57,459 nt of DNA from Lachnospiraceae bacterium (GTDB lineage Bacteria; Bacillota; Clostridia; Lachnospirales; Lachnospiraceae): assembly GCA_022791575.1 (NCBI GenBank), contig JAAVZI010000071.1, positions 1 through 57,459 of the forward strand, written 5' to 3'. A model generated the notes under the pieces. It was not told the origin of the DNA. It saw only the letters and a program-made list of their open reading frames with translations, and searched no databases. How positions within the stretch are numbered: the stretch's first letter is position 1; every line of letters starts with the position of its first letter. This document shows positions 10,046 through 21,351 of the stretch, piece by piece. The position numbers were made by a program, and so were the translations under genes.

Positions 10046-10630
10046 TTACCGTTCTGTGGATAAAACGTTGTCAATTAATCCATACTCTTTCGCTTCTTCC
10101 GCGGTCAGATAATTATCCCTCTCTGTATCAACCTCAACTTTTTCCAAAGGCTGCCCACAGTTCTTGGCCAAAATCATATTTAATTTCTTTCTCATCTGAA
10201 TAATACGGTCTGCAACAATCTTAATCTCTGTTGCCTGGCCCTGAGCACCGCCTGACGGCTGGTGAATCATTACTTCTGCATTCGGCAATGCAAAACGCTT
10301 ACCCTTTGCACCTCCTGCAAGCAAAAATGCGCCCATGCTTGCTGCCATACCAATACACATTGTGGATACATCGCACTTTACATACTGCATAGTATCATAA
10401 ATCGCCATACCCGCAGTAACAGAACCACCCGGACTATTGATATACAGATGAATATCCTTAGATGGATCTTCGGACTCTAAAAACAGAAGCTGTGCAACAA
10501 TCAAACTAGCTGTTGTCTCATTTACTTCTTCCCCCAGGAATACAATCCTGTCCTTTAAAAGTCTGGAATATATATCATAAGAGCGCTCGCCTCTGCTGGT
10601 CTGCTCAATGACATAAGGTACTAAACTCAT
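10046..10630 (-). CDS. clpP: ATP-dependent Clp protease proteolytic subunit ClpP
   Basis: This 194-residue serine peptidase has its catalytic triad visible as Ser98 in GMAASMG, His123 in MIHQPSGG and Asp172 near VDTERDN. It forms the tetradecameric chamber that works with ClpX from the next gene. The ATG is preceded by AAGGAGG. It lies 23 bases after tig, an arrangement (tig-clpP-clpX-lon) that is common in Firmicutes. Confidence 0.98.
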   Translation of the reverse strand: MSLVPYVIEQTSRGERSYDIYSRLLKDRIVFLGEEVNETTASLIVAQLLFLESEDPSKDIHLYINSPGGSVTAGMAIYDTMQYVKCDVSTMCIGMAASMGAFLLAGGAKGKRFALPNAEVMIHQPSGGAQGQATEIKIVADRIIQMRKKLNMILAKNCGQPLEKVEVDTERDNYLTAEEAKEYGLIDNVLSTER

Positions 10631-10653
10631 GATAGTCCTCCTTCACTCTCAAC

Positions 10654-11940
10654 TTATACTTCCTTTGCACTTTCTTTCATCAGCTTCAGAGCTTCCATAA
10701 CAGCCAGATCATCACGAATCTGCTTTTCTTCCTCTTCGCCCATCATCTCTTTGAACTTATCAATATCTGTCTGATATGCCTTTGCCATATTCTCCAGCTC
10801 TTCATTGAACTTTTCTTCTGATATCTGAATATTCTCAACTTCTGCTGCTTTCTCCAGTACTAATCTGGACTGGATTCTTCTTAATGCCTGCGGTTTCATC
10901 TGCTCTAAGAATGTCTCTGGTGTCAATCCGGTAAACTGGAAATACTGTTCCACAGATAAGCCCTGTTGTGAAATTCTTCTTGCGAAATCCTCTGCCAGCT
11001 GTCTGGTCTGTGTCTCTACCATCAGATCAGGTATATCCATCTGTGCATTCTCAATTACCTTATCCAGTACCGCTTCCTCCCGCTTACTGTCTGCTTCCTT
11101 TTCTTTCTGTTCCATAAGAGTCTTTCTAACATCCTCTTTATATTCAGCCAGTGTATCAAACTCAGAAACGTCCTGTGCAAAATCATCATCCAACTCTGGA
11201 TATTCTTTCACCTTAATTTCTTTTACTGTTACTTTAAATTCTGCCGGCTGTCCTGCCAGAGATTTTTCCTGATATTCTTCCGGGAATGTAACACTAATGG
11301 TTACTTCTTCTCCAATGTTAGCTCCGACTAACTGCTCCTCGAATCCTGGAATAAATGCGCCTGAACCGATTGTAAGGGTATAATTCTCAGCTTTACCTCC
11401 CTCAAAAGGCTGGCCGTCTTTAAATCCTTCAAAATCAATGATCGTAATATCACCATTCTCAACTGCACGGTCATCTACGCTGATGGTTCTTGCATTGCTC
11501 TCTCTTTCTTTGTTGACTTCTGCCTCAACCTCTTCGTCGGTTACTTCCACATTTATTTTTTCAATTTCAACGCCTTTATATTCACCTAAAGTTACTTCTG
11601 GTTTCACAGCAACTTCAGCTGTAAAGATAAATGGTTTGCCCTTTTCAATCTGAACAATATCAATGCTTGGCTGGGATACAATATCCAATTCACACTCTTC
11701 TGCAGCTTCTGCATAAGCCGGCGGAATCATTTCATTTACTGCATCTTCATAGAAAATAGCTGGTCCATACATCTTCTCAATCATAGCTCTCGGTACTTTT
11801 CCCTTACGAAATCCCGGAACATTGATTTTCTTTTTATTTTTCTTATATGCAGACTCTAAAGCCTTTTCTACGGTACTTACATCAACCTCGATGGTTAATT
11901 TTGCCATATTCTTCTCTAAGTTTTCTACCTGTACACTCAT
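10654..11940 (-). CDS. tig: trigger factor (ribosome-bound chaperone)
   Basis: This 428-residue protein has the ribosome-binding N-terminal domain containing the PGFRKGKVPR signature (residues 43-52), a central FKBP-type prolyl isomerase domain (ENGDITIIDFEGF onward) and a helical C-terminal chaperone domain. It binds nascent chains at the ribosome exit. AAGGAGG precedes the ATG. It starts only 53 bases after rpoC, so it may be partly expressed by read-through. Confidence 0.97.
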   Translation of the reverse strand: MSVQVENLEKNMAKLTIEVDVSTVEKALESAYKKNKKKINVPGFRKGKVPRAMIEKMYGPAIFYEDAVNEMIPPAYAEAAEECELDIVSQPSIDIVQIEKGKPFIFTAEVAVKPEVTLGEYKGVEIEKINVEVTDEEVEAEVNKERESNARTISVDDRAVENGDITIIDFEGFKDGQPFEGGKAENYTLTIGSGAFIPGFEEQLVGANIGEEVTISVTFPEEYQEKSLAGQPAEFKVTVKEIKVKEYPELDDDFAQDVSEFDTLAEYKEDVRKTLMEQKEKEADSKREEAVLDKVIENAQMDIPDLMVETQTRQLAEDFARRISQQGLSVEQYFQFTGLTPETFLEQMKPQALRRIQSRLVLEKAAEVENIQISEEKFNEELENMAKAYQTDIDKFKEMMGEEEEKQIRDDLAVMEALKLMKESAKEV

Positions 11941-11993
11941 TTTTCTTTGTTCCTCCTTAACCAGCCCCGCGGAATGATTGGGGCCATTTCATT

Positions 11994-14900
11994 TTATTCC
12001 ACCAGCGGGAGTGCTTCCGTTTCCGGTTCTGTCTCCATAAGATCCTCTTCCAGGAGTTCATCGTAAATGTGTTCTTCGTCAACTCCGTCCAGAGCCGCCA
12101 GCTCTTCTACATTTTCAGCTTCCTCTTCTTCCACTGCTACATCTGACGGAGCTGTGTTCTCATTTGATTCTTCCTCTTCTTCATACGTTTCATAATCCGT
12201 ATTCAGTTTTACAGAACGATATTTCTTCATACCAGTTCCTGCCGGAATCAATTTACCAATAATAACATTTTCTTTCAAACCAATCAATGGATCAATCTTA
12301 CCCTTAATAGCTGCTTCTGTAAGAACTTTGGTGGTCTCCTGGAACGATGCAGCTGAGAGGAAAGAGTTGGTAGCTAAAGAAGCTTTCGTGATACCAAGCA
12401 TCACCTGTTTGCCTTCTGCTGGCTCTTGACCTTCTTCCAGTAACTTCTCATTCAAGTCTTCATATTCCAGCAAGTCTACCATTGTGCCTGGCAGGAAATC
12501 GCTATCGCCGCTCTGCTCAATTCGAATTTTCTTAAGCATCTGACGCACAATTACTTCGATATGCTTATCATTGATCTCAACACCCTGCAGACGGTATACA
12601 CGCTGCACTTCCTGAAGCATGTAATCTTGTACTGCACGAACTCCCTTGATCTTCAGAATATCATGAGGATTCACACTACCTTCTGTCAGCTCATCACCGG
12701 CTTCGAGCATTGCACCGTCCTGAATCTTGATTCTGGAACCATATGGAATCAAATACGTCTTGGATTCTCCTGTTTCCTGATTGGTTACAATAATTTCTCT
12801 TTTCTTCTTTGTATCCTTAATCACTGCCAGTCCGCCGAATTCGGTAATGATTGCAAGACCCTTCGGCTTTCTCGCCTCAAACAGCTCCTCGACACGCGGA
12901 AGACCCTGTGTAATATCATCACCGGCAACACCGCCAGTATGGAAGGTACGCATAGTCAGCTGAGTACCTGGTTCTCCAATGGACTGGGCTGCAATAATAC
13001 CGACAGCCTCACCGACCTGTACCACCTCCTGGGTTGCCATATTGGCTCCATAACATCTAGCACAGACTCCGTCATGGGAACGGCAGGTAAGAATCGTACG
13101 AATCTTTACCTTGTCTAATGGCTCTCCATTTTCATTTACACCATTCTTCATAACCTTGGCGGCACGATTCTTTGTAATCATGCAATTTGCCCGTACAATG
13201 ATATTTCCCTGCGCATCTACAATATCTTCCGCTGCAAAACGGCCGGTAATTCTTTCTTCCAGACTTTCAATCTCTTCCTTGCCATCCATAAAGTCTTTTA
13301 CATACATACCCGGAATCTCTTTATCCAGACAGCAGTCAGTCTCACGAATAATCAACTCCTGAGAAACATCTACCAGACGTCTGGTCAGGTAACCGGAATC
13401 GGCTGTACGAAGAGCTGTATCAGACAATCCTTTACGAGCTCCATGCGCTGACATAAAGTACTCCAATACATCTAATCCTTCACGGAAATTAGACTTAATA
13501 GGAAGCTCGATAGTACGTCCAGTTGTATCTGCCATCAATCCACGCATACCAGCAAGCTGTTTAATCTGCTTATCAGAACCACGGGCTCCGGAATCTGCCA
13601 TCATATAAATGTTATTATATTTATCCAGACCGCTTAAAAGCGCTTCTGTAATCTCATCATCCGTCACCTTCCAGGTGTCTACCACTTCTTTATAGCGCTC
13701 TTCTTCCGTAATCAGACCACGCTTGTAATTCCTGGTAATCATATCCACGGTTTTCTGTGCCTGATCCAATAAATCCTTCTTAGCGGCTGGAACCGTCATA
13801 TCCGAGATAGATACTGTCATGGCCGCCCTTGTGGAATACTTATAACCCATAGATTTAATATTATCCAACACTTCAGCCGTTACAGTGGCACCATGTGTAT
13901 TGATTACCTTTTCCAGAATCTGTTTCAGACCCTTCTTGCCTACATGAAAATCCACTTCTGGAACTAGATAATTTTCTGGAAGGGAACGATCTACAAATCC
14001 TAAATCCTGCGGCAAAATTTCATTAAAAATCAGTCTGCCGACAGTAGATTCAACTGTACCAGATAATACTTGCCCATCTTTCATGGTTCTATTCATTCGC
14101 ACCTTAATTCGTGCGTGTAACGTAATCACATCATTTTCATAAGCTAAGATTGCTTCATTCGTATTCTTGAAGAATTTGCCCTCTCCCTTGGCTCCTGGTC
14201 GTTCCTGTGTCAAATAATAGATTCCAAGCACCATATCCTGTGAAGGAACCGCAACCGGTCCACCGTCTGACGGCTTCAGCAAGTTGTTGGGAGATAACAG
14301 CATAAACCGGCACTCCGCCTGCGCCTCTACCGACAGCGGAAGATGAACCGCCATCTGGTCGCCGTCAAAGTCTGCATTATAGGCAGTACATACCAACGGA
14401 TGCAGCTTAATCGCTTTACCTTCCACCAGAATCGGCTCAAAAGCCTGAATTCCCAATCTGTGCAGAGTAGGCGCACGATTCAGCATTACCGGATGTTCTT
14501 TAATGACTTCCTCCAGCACATCCCATACTTCAGACTGCAGTCGTTCTACCATTTTCTTAGCACTCTTAATGTTATGAGAGGTTCCATTTGAAACCAACTC
14601 TTTCATAACAAAAGGTTTGAACAGCTCGATTGCCATTTCCTTGGGAAGACCACACTGATAGATTTTCAGTTCCGGTCCTACCACGATAACAGAACGTCCT
14701 GAATAATCTACACGCTTACCAAGCAGGTTCTGACGGAAACGGCCGGATTTACCTTTTAACAGATCCGATAAAGATTTCAGTGCACGATTACCCGGACCAG
14801 TGACCGGACGCCCTCTTCTTCCGTTATCAATCAACGCATCAACTGCTTCTTGAAGCATCCGCTTCTCATTGCGCACAATAATATCCGGTGCACCCAGTTC

Positions 14901-15743
14901 CAACAACCTTGTCAGACGGTTATTCCTATTGATAATTCTTCGATACAAATCATTCAAATCAGAAGTAGCAAAACGGCCTCCATCCAGCTGTACCATTGGC
15001 CGCAGATCCGGCGGAATCACTGGTATAATATCCATAATCATCCATTCCGGACGATTGCCAGATTCACGGAACGCTTCCACAACCTCCAGACGTTTAATGA
15101 TTCTGGCTCTCTTTTGTCCGGTAGAATCCTTTAATGCCGTTCTTAACTCTTCTGTCTCTGCTTCTAAATCAATGGCCTCTAATAATTCTTTAATAGCCTC
15201 TGCTCCCATGCCAACACGGAACTGGCTGCCATATGCTTCTCTTGCATCCTGATATTCCTTCTCAGTCAAAACCTGCTTATATACAAGATTGGTCTGCTCA
15301 CCGGGCTCCAGCACAATATAGGAAGCGAAGTACAAGACTTTCTCTAACGTTCTTGGTGACAAATCCAGTATTAGGCCCATACGACTGGGAATTCCCTTAA
15401 AATACCAAATATGGGATACCGGAGCTGCTAATTCAATATGCCCCATGCGTTCTCTGCGGACGTTGGACTTTGTTACTTCTACTCCGCAGCGGTCACAGAC
15501 AACTCCCTTGTATCTGATTTTCTTATACTTTCCGCAATGACATTCCCAGTCTTTGCTTGGTCCGAAAATCCGTTCACAGAACAGGCCTTCTTTCTCCGGT
15601 TTCAGGGTTCTGTAATTAATTGTTTCCGGCTTTTTTACTTCTCCGCGGGACCATTCACGAATCTTTTCCGGGGAAGCTAAGCCTATTTTAATTGCGTCAA
15701 ATGCAATCGGCTGATACATCTCTTTATTATTTTCTTCCGGCAT
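11994..15743 (-). CDS. rpoC: DNA-directed RNA polymerase subunit beta'
   Basis: This 1249-residue subunit has an N-terminal zinc site with Cys68, Cys70, Cys83 and Cys86, the invariant active-site motif [12 protein letters not shown] near residue 460, the second zinc cysteine cluster ([13 protein letters not shown]), and [20 protein letters not shown] of the bridge/trigger region. The C-terminus is a long acidic tail of about 70 residues rich in Glu ([10 protein letters not shown] and following), a lineage-specific extension. It follows rpoB by 40 bases; AAAGGGTG is its ribosome site. Confidence 0.98.
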   Translation of the reverse strand: MPEENNKEMYQPIAFDAIKIGLASPEKIREWSRGEVKKPETINYRTLKPEKEGLFCERIFGPSKDWECHCGKYKKIRYKGVVCDRCGVEVTKSNVRRERMGHIELAAPVSHIWYFKGIPSRMGLILDLSPRTLEKVLYFASYIVLEPGEQTNLVYKQVLTEKEYQDAREAYGSQFRVGMGAEAIKELLEAIDLEAETEELRTALKDSTGQKRARIIKRLEVVEAFRESGNRPEWMIMDIIPVIPPDLRPMVQLDGGRFATSDLNDLYRRIINRNNRLTRLLELGAPDIIVRNEKRMLQEAVDALIDNGRRGRPVTGPGNRALKSLSDLLKGKSGRFRQNLLGKRVDYSGRSVIVVGPELKIYQCGLPKEMAIELFKPFVMKELVSNGTSHNIKSAKKMVERLQSEVWDVLEEVIKEHPVMLNRAPTLHRLGIQAFEPILVEGKAIKLHPLVCTAYNADFDGDQMAVHLPLSVEAQAECRFMLLSPNNLLKPSDGGPVAVPSQDMVLGIYYLTQERPGAKGEGKFFKNTNEAILAYENDVITLHARIKVRMNRTMKDGQVLSGTVESTVGRLIFNEILPQDLGFVDRSLPENYLVPEVDFHVGKKGLKQILEKVINTHGATVTAEVLDNIKSMGYKYSTRAAMTVSISDMTVPAAKKDLLDQAQKTVDMITRNYKRGLITEEERYKEVVDTWKVTDDEITEALLSGLDKYNNIYMMADSGARGSDKQIKQLAGMRGLMADTTGRTIELPIKSNFREGLDVLEYFMSAHGARKGLSDTALRTADSGYLTRRLVDVSQELIIRETDCCLDKEIPGMYVKDFMDGKEEIESLEERITGRFAAEDIVDAQGNIIVRANCMITKNRAAKVMKNGVNENGEPLDKVKIRTILTCRSHDGVCARCYGANMATQEVVQVGEAVGIIAAQSIGEPGTQLTMRTFHTGGVAGDDITQGLPRVEELFEARKPKGLAIITEFGGLAVIKDTKKKREIIVTNQETGESKTYLIPYGSRIKIQDGAMLEAGDELTEGSVNPHDILKIKGVRAVQDYMLQEVQRVYRLQGVEINDKHIEVIVRQMLKKIRIEQSGDSDFLPGTMVDLLEYEDLNEKLLEEGQEPAEGKQVMLGITKASLATNSFLSAASFQETTKVLTEAAIKGKIDPLIGLKENVIIGKLIPAGTGMKKYRSVKLNTDYETYEEEEESNENTAPSDVAVEEEEAENVEELAALDGVDEEHIYDELLEEDLMETEPETEALPLVE

Positions 15744-15783
15744 TTATGGCACACCCTTTCTCTGCATTTCCTATATCAACGTC

Positions 15784-18700
15784 CTACTCCTCGTCATCAA
15801 AGACCGCTACATACTCATCTGCCTCATCTGCAAAATCATCTTCTTCATACTCGTCTTCTTCAATGGAAACCAGTTCTTCATTCTCGTTGAATTCCTGCTG
15901 GCTGAATCCATATCTGCCATACGACTCTTCTTCATTCTTATAATCCCGCTTATCATTCATAATGGAATTCAGATCAGTTTCTCCGTAATCAATGGTTTCC
16001 ATAATTTCAACTTCTGTATGGTCATCACGAAGCACACGAACATCCAGTCCAAGAGACTGCAGCTCTTTTAACAGCACCTTGAACGATTCTGGAATTCCGG
16101 GTTCTGGGATATTAATTCCTTTAATAATGGCTTCATATGTCTTCACACGTCCGATTACATCATCCGACTTAACCGTCAGAATCTCCTGAAGGGTATATGC
16201 AGCACCGTATGCCTCCAGTGCCCATACTTCCATCTCTCCGAAACGCTGGCCGCCAAATTGTGCCTTTCCGCCCAGAGGCTGCTGAGTAACCAGTGAGTAA
16301 GGACCTGTGGAACGGGCATGAATCTTATCGTCTACTAGATGATGCAGCTTCAGATAATGCATATGCCCAATGGTTACCGGACTATCAAAATATTCTCCAG
16401 TCCGTCCATCGCGCAGACGTACCTTCCCATCTCTGGAAAGAGGTACACCTTTCCACAGTTTTCTGTGTTCTCTATTCTCATATAAATAATCTACTACTTC
16501 AGGAAGCAATTCCTGTTCATGCTTCTTCTTAAATTCATCCCATTCAAGATTTACATAATCATTGGCCAAATCCAGGGTATCCATAATATCATCCTCCCTG
16601 GCACCATCAAATACCGGGGTTGCAATATTAAATCCTAAAGCCTTAGCTGCAAGACTTAAATGAATCTCCAGTACCTGTCCGATATTCATACGGGACGGCA
16701 CACCCAACGGATTCAGAACGATATCCAGCGGTCGTCCATTCGGCAGAAATGGCATATCCTCTACCGGAAGCACACGGGAAACGACACCCTTATTTCCATG
16801 ACGGCCGGCCATCTTATCTCCTACGGAAATCTTTCTCTTCTGCGCAATGTAGATCCGCACTGCCTGATTGACACCTGGAGAAAGTTCGTCGCCATTTTCT
16901 CTTGTAAATACTTTCGCATCTACCACAATACCAGATTCTCCATGAGGCACTTTTAACGAGGTGTCACGAACCTCTCTTGCTTTTTCACCAAAAATGGCAC
17001 GAAGCAATCTCTCTTCGGCTGTCAGCTCCGTCTCACCCTTCGGTGTTACTTTACCAACCAAAATATCGCCTGCACGGACCTCTGCCCCAATGCGGATAAT
17101 TCCGCGTTCGTCCAAATCCTTCAACGCATCATCACCCACACCCGGAACATCCCTTGTGATCTCTTCATCACCAAGCTTGGTTCCACGGGATTCTGCTTCA
17201 TATTCTTCAATATGCACCGATGTATATACATCATCCTGCACCAGCCGCTCACTCAACAATACCGCATCTTCGTAATTATAACCTTCCCATGTCATAAATC
17301 CAATCAGCGGATTCTTACCTAAGGCAATTTCGCCATCTGCTGTTGACGGACCGTCTGCAATTACATCTCCCTGCTTTACATGATCATTTTTGAATACAAT
17401 CGGCCGCTGATTATAACAGTTGCTCTGATTGCTTCGGGCAAATTTGGTCAGATGGTATACATCCTTAGTTCCATCATCATTTTTAATCACAATCTCATTA
17501 GAGGCAGATTTTTCCACTACACCGGATTTTCTGGCAACTACACAGACACCAGAGTCTACCGCTGTCTTTGTCTCCATTCCAGTACCCACTACCGGAGCTT
17601 CTGTCGTCAGAAGCGGCACTGCCTGACGCTGCATATTAGAACCCATCAGTGCACGGTTGGCATCATCATTTTCCAGGAATGGAATCAGCGCTGTTGCCAC
17701 TGAAAATACCATCTTAGGAGACACATCCATGTAATCGAACATTTGTTTGTCATAATTTTGCGTCTCTTCTCTATAACGGCCAGAAACACTGTTATTGATA
17801 AAATGTCCTTCATCATCCAGCGGCTCATTAGCCTGAGCTACATGATAATTATCTTCTTCGTCGGCCGTCATATATACTACTTGATCTGTAACAACTGGAT
17901 TCTTGATATCCGTCTTATCTATTTTTCTATATGGTGCTTCTACAAAGCCATATTCATTAATCCTTGCATAAGTCGCAAGAGAGTTAATCAAACCAATGTT
18001 CGGACCTTCTGGGGTCTCAATCGGACACATTCTTCCATAATGCGAATAGTGGACATCACGTACCTCGAATCCGGCACGATCTCTGGACAGACCGCCTGGA
18101 CCCAGGGCAGACAGACGCCTCTTATGGGTCAACTCACCCAATGGGTTGTTCTGATCCATAAACTGGGACAGCTGGGAAGAACCGAAGAATTCCTTTACTG
18201 CTGCTGTTACTGGCTTAATATTAATAAGGGATTGAGGTGTAACCCCTTCTAAATCCTGTGTTGTCATTCTTTCGCGTACTACACGCTCTAATCTGGATAA
18301 ACCGATACGATACTGATTCTGTAATAGTTCCCCTACTGCACGAATTCGCCGGTTACCCAAATGGTCAATATCATCATCATTTCCAAGGCCATATTCCAGA
18401 TGCATATTATAGTTGATGGAAGCCATAATATCTTCCTTTGTAATATGCTTAGGAATCAATTCAGAGACATTTTTCCTGATGGCCTCTTTTAAATCCTCTA
18501 TATCATCATTTTCAGAAAGCAATTCAACCAGACGCGGATAATATACCAGCTCTGTAATACCTAAATCTTTTGGCTCACAATCTACATATTCGCGCAGATC
18601 TACCATCATATTAGAAAGAACCTTAATATTTCGCTCTTCTGTCTGTATCATTACATAGGCAGCTGCCGCATTCTGAATACGGTCTGCCAGCTCTCTGTCT

Positions 18701-19641
18701 ACTTCCTTTCCTGCCTCAGCAATCACTTCTCCAGTAGAAGGATCTACCACATCCTCTGCCAGAATCTGCCCGCTGATTCGGTTCTTTAACGCCAGCTTCT
18801 TGTTGAATTTATAACGTCCAACTTTAGCAAGATCATATCTTCTTGGATCAAAGAACATGCTGGTAATCAAACTTTCTGCACTTTCAACGGTCAAAGGCTC
18901 TCCTGGACGGATCTTTTTGTATAACTCTAACAGACCCTGCTCGTAATTCTCAGCAACGTCTTTCGTTAAACTGGCTAAAATCTTAGGTTCTTCGCCAAAC
19001 AATTCTATAATTTCTGCATTCGTTCCAATGCCTAAGGAACGAATTAATACCGTTATCGGCACTTTTCTCGTTCTGTCTACACGTACATAAAATACATCAT
19101 TGGAATCAGTCTCATATTCCAGCCAGGCTCCGCGGTTGGGGATAACCGTAGAAGAAAATAGTCTCTTACCCAGCTTATCATGATTAATATTATAATAGAT
19201 ACCCGGTGAACGTACCAACTGGCTTACAATAACACGTTCTGCACCATTAATCACGAATGTGCCGGTAGCAGTCATAAGCGGAAGGTCACCCATGAAAATC
19301 TCATGCTCTGCAACATCTTCCTTCTCCTTATTGTAAAGTCTCACTTTCACTTTCAGAGGCGCTGCATAGGTTGCATCTCTTTCTTTACATTCCTCAATTG
19401 AATATTTTGTATCATCTTCACATAATGTGAAATCCACAAATTCAAGACTCAAGTGGCCACTATAGTCTGCAATTGGAGAAATGTCATCAAATACCTCTTT
19501 TAATCCTTCGCGCAGAAACCAATTATAGGAATCCTTCTGCACCTCAATTAAATTCGGCATCTCTAATACTTCTTTTTGTCTGGAATAGCTCATCCGCATC
19601 GTATTACCAGAATGGACCGGACGAATTCTGTTCGTTTCCAT
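15784..19641 (-). CDS. rpoB: DNA-directed RNA polymerase subunit beta
   Basis: This protein of about 1285 residues has the canonical beta-subunit landmarks: the rifampicin-pocket region [17 protein letters not shown] and [24 protein letters not shown], and the C-terminal [22 protein letters not shown] chose the ATG at 19641 (METNRIRP) because AAGGGGTGA lies 8 bases upstream. A GTG four codons earlier lies inside that ribosome site. The C-terminus is acidic (about the last 40 residues rich in Glu/Asp), like that of RpoC. Its own consensus promoter lies about 150 bases upstream. Confidence 0.98.
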   Translation of the reverse strand: METNRIRPVHSGNTMRMSYSRQKEVLEMPNLIEVQKDSYNWFLREGLKEVFDDISPIADYSGHLSLEFVDFTLCEDDTKYSIEECKERDATYAAPLKVKVRLYNKEKEDVAEHEIFMGDLPLMTATGTFVINGAERVIVSQLVRSPGIYYNINHDKLGKRLFSSTVIPNRGAWLEYETDSNDVFYVRVDRTRKVPITVLIRSLGIGTNAEIIELFGEEPKILASLTKDVAENYEQGLLELYKKIRPGEPLTVESAESLITSMFFDPRRYDLAKVGRYKFNKKLALKNRISGQILAEDVVDPSTGEVIAEAGKEVDRELADRIQNAAAAYVMIQTEERNIKVLSNMMVDLREYVDCEPKDLGITELVYYPRLVELLSENDDIEDLKEAIRKNVSELIPKHITKEDIMASINYNMHLEYGLGNDDDIDHLGNRRIRAVGELLQNQYRIGLSRLERVVRERMTTQDLEGVTPQSLINIKPVTAAVKEFFGSSQLSQFMDQNNPLGELTHKRRLSALGPGGLSRDRAGFEVRDVHYSHYGRMCPIETPEGPNIGLINSLATYARINEYGFVEAPYRKIDKTDIKNPVVTDQVVYMTADEEDNYHVAQANEPLDDEGHFINNSVSGRYREETQNYDKQMFDYMDVSPKMVFSVATALIPFLENDDANRALMGSNMQRQAVPLLTTEAPVVGTGMETKTAVDSGVCVVARKSGVVEKSASNEIVIKNDDGTKDVYHLTKFARSNQSNCYNQRPIVFKNDHVKQGDVIADGPSTADGEIALGKNPLIGFMTWEGYNYEDAVLLSERLVQDDVYTSVHIEEYEAESRGTKLGDEEITRDVPGVGDDALKDLDERGIIRIGAEVRAGDILVGKVTPKGETELTAEERLLRAIFGEKAREVRDTSLKVPHGESGIVVDAKVFTRENGDELSPGVNQAVRIYIAQKRKISVGDKMAGRHGNKGVVSRVLPVEDMPFLPNGRPLDIVLNPLGVPSRMNIGQVLEIHLSLAAKALGFNIATPVFDGAREDDIMDTLDLANDYVNLEWDEFKKKHEQELLPEVVDYLYENREHRKLWKGVPLSRDGKVRLRDGRTGEYFDSPVTIGHMHYLKLHHLVDDKIHARSTGPYSLVTQQPLGGKAQFGGQRFGEMEVWALEAYGAAYTLQEILTVKSDDVIGRVKTYEAIIKGINIPEPGIPESFKVLLKELQSLGLDVRVLRDDHTEVEIMETIDYGETDLNSIMNDKRDYKNEEESYGRYGFSQQEFNENEELVSIEEDEYEEDDFADEADEYVAVFDDEE

Positions 19642-19800
19642 TAGCACTTTCACCCCTTGTCTTATTTATTTTGCCCTCTTTTCTTCATAGCCCGGATTAA
19701 TACCGAAATCGTGTCCAAATCCCCCCTGAAACGGCACTAATCTGGACCATGAATAACAACACAGAAAAATAGGCACGAATTCCATAATAGTGCATTCTCC

Positions 19801-19829
19801 ATTATATTACAATTTCTGTGCCTTGTCAA
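19801..19829 (-). promoter_or_regulatory. consensus sigma-A promoter for rpoB-rpoC
   Basis: On the minus strand TTGACA (19829-19824) and TATAAT (19806-19801) are both perfect and separated by exactly 17 bases. The start site would be near 19794, giving a 5' leader of about 150 bases before rpoB. It lies directly downstream of the rplL terminator, so the polymerase genes have an independent strong promoter. Confidence 0.88.
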
Positions 19830-19893
19830 TAACTATTTTCACTTTTGTTACACTTTTTATTTCTATTTACTGTCAACTGCTGCCTCATTCTAA

Positions 19894-19926
19894 GAAAAAT
19901 CTCCCGACAGGAATCACTGTCGGGAG
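19894..19926 (-). terminator. intrinsic terminator after rplL
   Basis: A 10-bp stem CTCCCGACAG / CTGTCGGGAG with a 6-base loop is followed on the minus strand by ATTTTTCTT. It lies 22 bases beyond the rplL stop codon and upstream of the rpoB promoter. It separates ribosomal-protein and polymerase transcription, fully or partly. Confidence 0.88.
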
Positions 19927-19948
19927 TGAAAAAGGATGTATTCCTTTA

Positions 19949-20317
19949 TTATTTAAGAGTAACCTTAGCACCTTCTGCTTCAAGCTTTGTCTTAATTTCT
20001 TCAGCTTCTGCCTTTTCAGCGCCTTCTTTAACAACCTTAGGAGCTCCGTCAACGACTTCTTTCGCTTCCTTTAAGCCTAAACCAGTTACTTCACGTACTA
20101 CCTTGATTACCTTAACTTTGTTAGGACCAACTTCTGTCAGCTCTACGTTGAACTCAGTCTTCTCCTCTGCACCGCCTGCTGCGTCACCGCCTGCTGCTGC
20201 AACTACCACACCGGCTGCTGCAGATACACCAAACTCTTCTTCACATGCTTTTACTAATTCATTTAATTCTAATACGGACATGCCTTTAATTACTTCAATA
20301 ATTTCTGCTGTTGTCAT
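19949..20317 (-). CDS. rplL: 50S ribosomal protein L7/L12
   Basis: This 122-residue acidic stalk protein has the dimerisation helix region (residues 1-35), an Ala/Gly hinge ([18 protein letters not shown], about 33-50) and the conserved C-terminal factor-binding domain ([21 protein letters not shown] type). It recruits translation factors and binds L10. AGGAGG precedes the ATG. The gap to rplJ is unusually long (300 bases) and filled with tandem repeats. Confidence 0.98.
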   Translation of the reverse strand: MTTAEIIEVIKGMSVLELNELVKACEEEFGVSAAAGVVVAAAGGDAAGGAEEKTEFNVELTEVGPNKVKVIKVVREVTGLGLKEAKEVVDGAPKVVKEGAEKAEAEEIKTKLEAEGAKVTLK

Positions 20318-20356
20318 TATATTTACCTCCTGATATTTTCTATTGTTTTACGGATA

Positions 20357-20577
20357 TCTTCATCATAAACGGATGAAGAATGGCTAATTTTCGGGCCTGG
20401 ATTAGCTATTATGTTGTAAGCGGGTGAATTCTGACCCTGAACTTAGCTATCATGCTATAAGCGGTTGAGCTCTGGTCCTAAACTTAGCTATCATGCTGTA
20501 AGCGGTTGAACTCTGGTCCTAAACTTAGCTATCATGCTGTAAGCGGTTGTTCTTCATCCAAAAAACGGATGAAGAAC
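20357..20577 (-). repeat. 41-bp imperfect tandem repeats bounded by related hairpins, between rplJ and rplL
   Basis: Units of exactly 41 bases start at 20420, 20461 and 20502, each beginning GCGG(G/T)TGA and ending TTAGCTATCATGCT(G/A)TAA. A more divergent copy precedes them (about 20379-20419) and a partial copy follows at 20543. The block is flanked by two hairpins of the same sequence family: 20357-20379 (8-bp stem TCTTCATC) and 20549-20577 (perfect 11-bp stem GTTCTTCATCC). No open frame is evident. The stems have no U-tract, so they do not look like ordinary terminators. Confidence 0.8.
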
Positions 20578-20617
20578 GGCTAATTTTCTAGGACTCGAAA
20601 ACACCTCGTCCTGAAAA

Positions 20618-21106
20618 TTATGCCTCTTTACTCTTTGCAATCTGGTCAATAACACGTGCAAAGTTGGCGATTGGTGACTGCATACTTCCAAGCAGCTTGG
20701 AAAGCAGTTCTTCTCTTGAAGGAATTGCTGACAGAGCTTTAATTCCATCTACATCATAATAAGTTCCTTCTACAACACCCGCCTTTAACTCCAATGACGG
20801 AGCCTTCTTAGCAAACTTCGCAAGAATTCTTGCCGGAGCGGTTGCATCTTCTGTAGAAATTGCAACTGCTGTCGGTCCTTCCAAATGTTTGTCCAGTTCT
20901 TCAAACTGTGTTCCCTTAAACGCAAACCGAAGCATAGTATTCTTGTAAACCTTGTAAGTAACATTTGCTTCTCTTAACTGTTTACGGAGATTCGTATCCT
21001 CCTCTACAGTCAGTCCGCGATGGTCTACTAAAACAACTGCCTGTGCCTCCTTAATGTGTTCGGAAATCTCATCTATAATCGGCTGTTTTAACTCTACTTT
21101 TGCCAT
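20618..21106 (-). CDS. rplJ: 50S ribosomal protein L10
   Basis: This 162-residue protein starts MAKVELKQPII and carries the L10 motif VLVDHRGLTVEED and the C-terminal L12-binding helix. It anchors L7/L12 dimers to the 50S stalk. I chose the ATG at 21106 because AAAAGGAGGTG lies 8 bases upstream; a TTG at 21127 would place the ribosome site inside the gene. Expression is probably autoregulated through the L10 leader upstream. Confidence 0.97.
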   Translation of the reverse strand: MAKVELKQPIIDEISEHIKEAQAVVLVDHRGLTVEEDTNLRKQLREANVTYKVYKNTMLRFAFKGTQFEELDKHLEGPTAVAISTEDATAPARILAKFAKKAPSLELKAGVVEGTYYDVDGIKALSAIPSREELLSKLLGSMQSPIANFARVIDQIAKSKEA

Positions 21107-21190
21107 CTTCGTACACCTCCTTTTCAATCTTCCAATTAACTGGGAATTTCTAATGTTCTGTGTACTGCCGCAGCTTTCTTAATAATCAGA

Positions 21191-21222
21191 AACGCCTCTT
21201 TATACAAAGACAAAGAGGCGTT
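21191..21222 (-). terminator. attenuator/terminator hairpin in the rplJ leader
   Basis: A perfect 11-bp stem AACGCCTCTTT / AAAGAGGCGTT with a 10-base loop lies between the L10 leader core and rplJ. On the minus strand it is followed by TCTGATTATT, only moderately U-rich. Its place after the L10-binding structure fits an attenuation mechanism. Confidence 0.65.
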
Positions 21223-21247
21223 AGTCATTCTATCATAACAAGAACTT

Positions 21248-21302
21248 AACCTCGGCAGGCGTTTTCAACTTATGCCTTACGGCGCCTGCTGTCTTCGGCA
21301 GC
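21248..21302 (-). promoter_or_regulatory. L10 ribosomal-protein leader (autoregulatory RNA)
   Basis: The minus-strand transcript here contains GCTGCCGAAGACAGCAGGC, GCCGTAAGGC and GCCTGCCGAGG, the conserved helices and kink-type loops of the L10 leader RNA known upstream of rplJ in Firmicutes. The L10(L12)4 complex is known to bind such leaders and repress its own operon. It starts right after the promoter and is followed by a hairpin. Confidence 0.85.
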
Positions 21303-21314
21303 AAATACTAAAAT

Positions 21315-21343
21315 AATATAGCACAATTTATTTGTGATGTCAA
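21315..21343 (-). promoter_or_regulatory. sigma-A promoter for rplJ-rplL
   Basis: TTGACA (21343-21338) and TATATT (21320-21315) are separated by 17 bases on the minus strand, nine bases past the rplA stop codon. A start near 21308 would place the L10 leader at the very 5' end of the transcript. Confidence 0.85.
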
Positions 21344-21351
21344 TCCTTTTA

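Noticed and set aside
11964-11984. GCCCC/GGGGC hairpin between rpoC and tig as a terminator
   Set aside because: There is no U-tract on the minus strand and the tig ribosome site follows at once. It is probably not a terminator, so rpoC-tig read-through is likely.
12561-13118. 185-residue plus-strand open frame
   Set aside because: It lies fully antisense to rpoC, has no ribosome site and no recognisable domain.
20357-20577. CRISPR-like array
   Set aside because: The 41-bp units are directly tandem with no unique spacers, and there are no cas genes.
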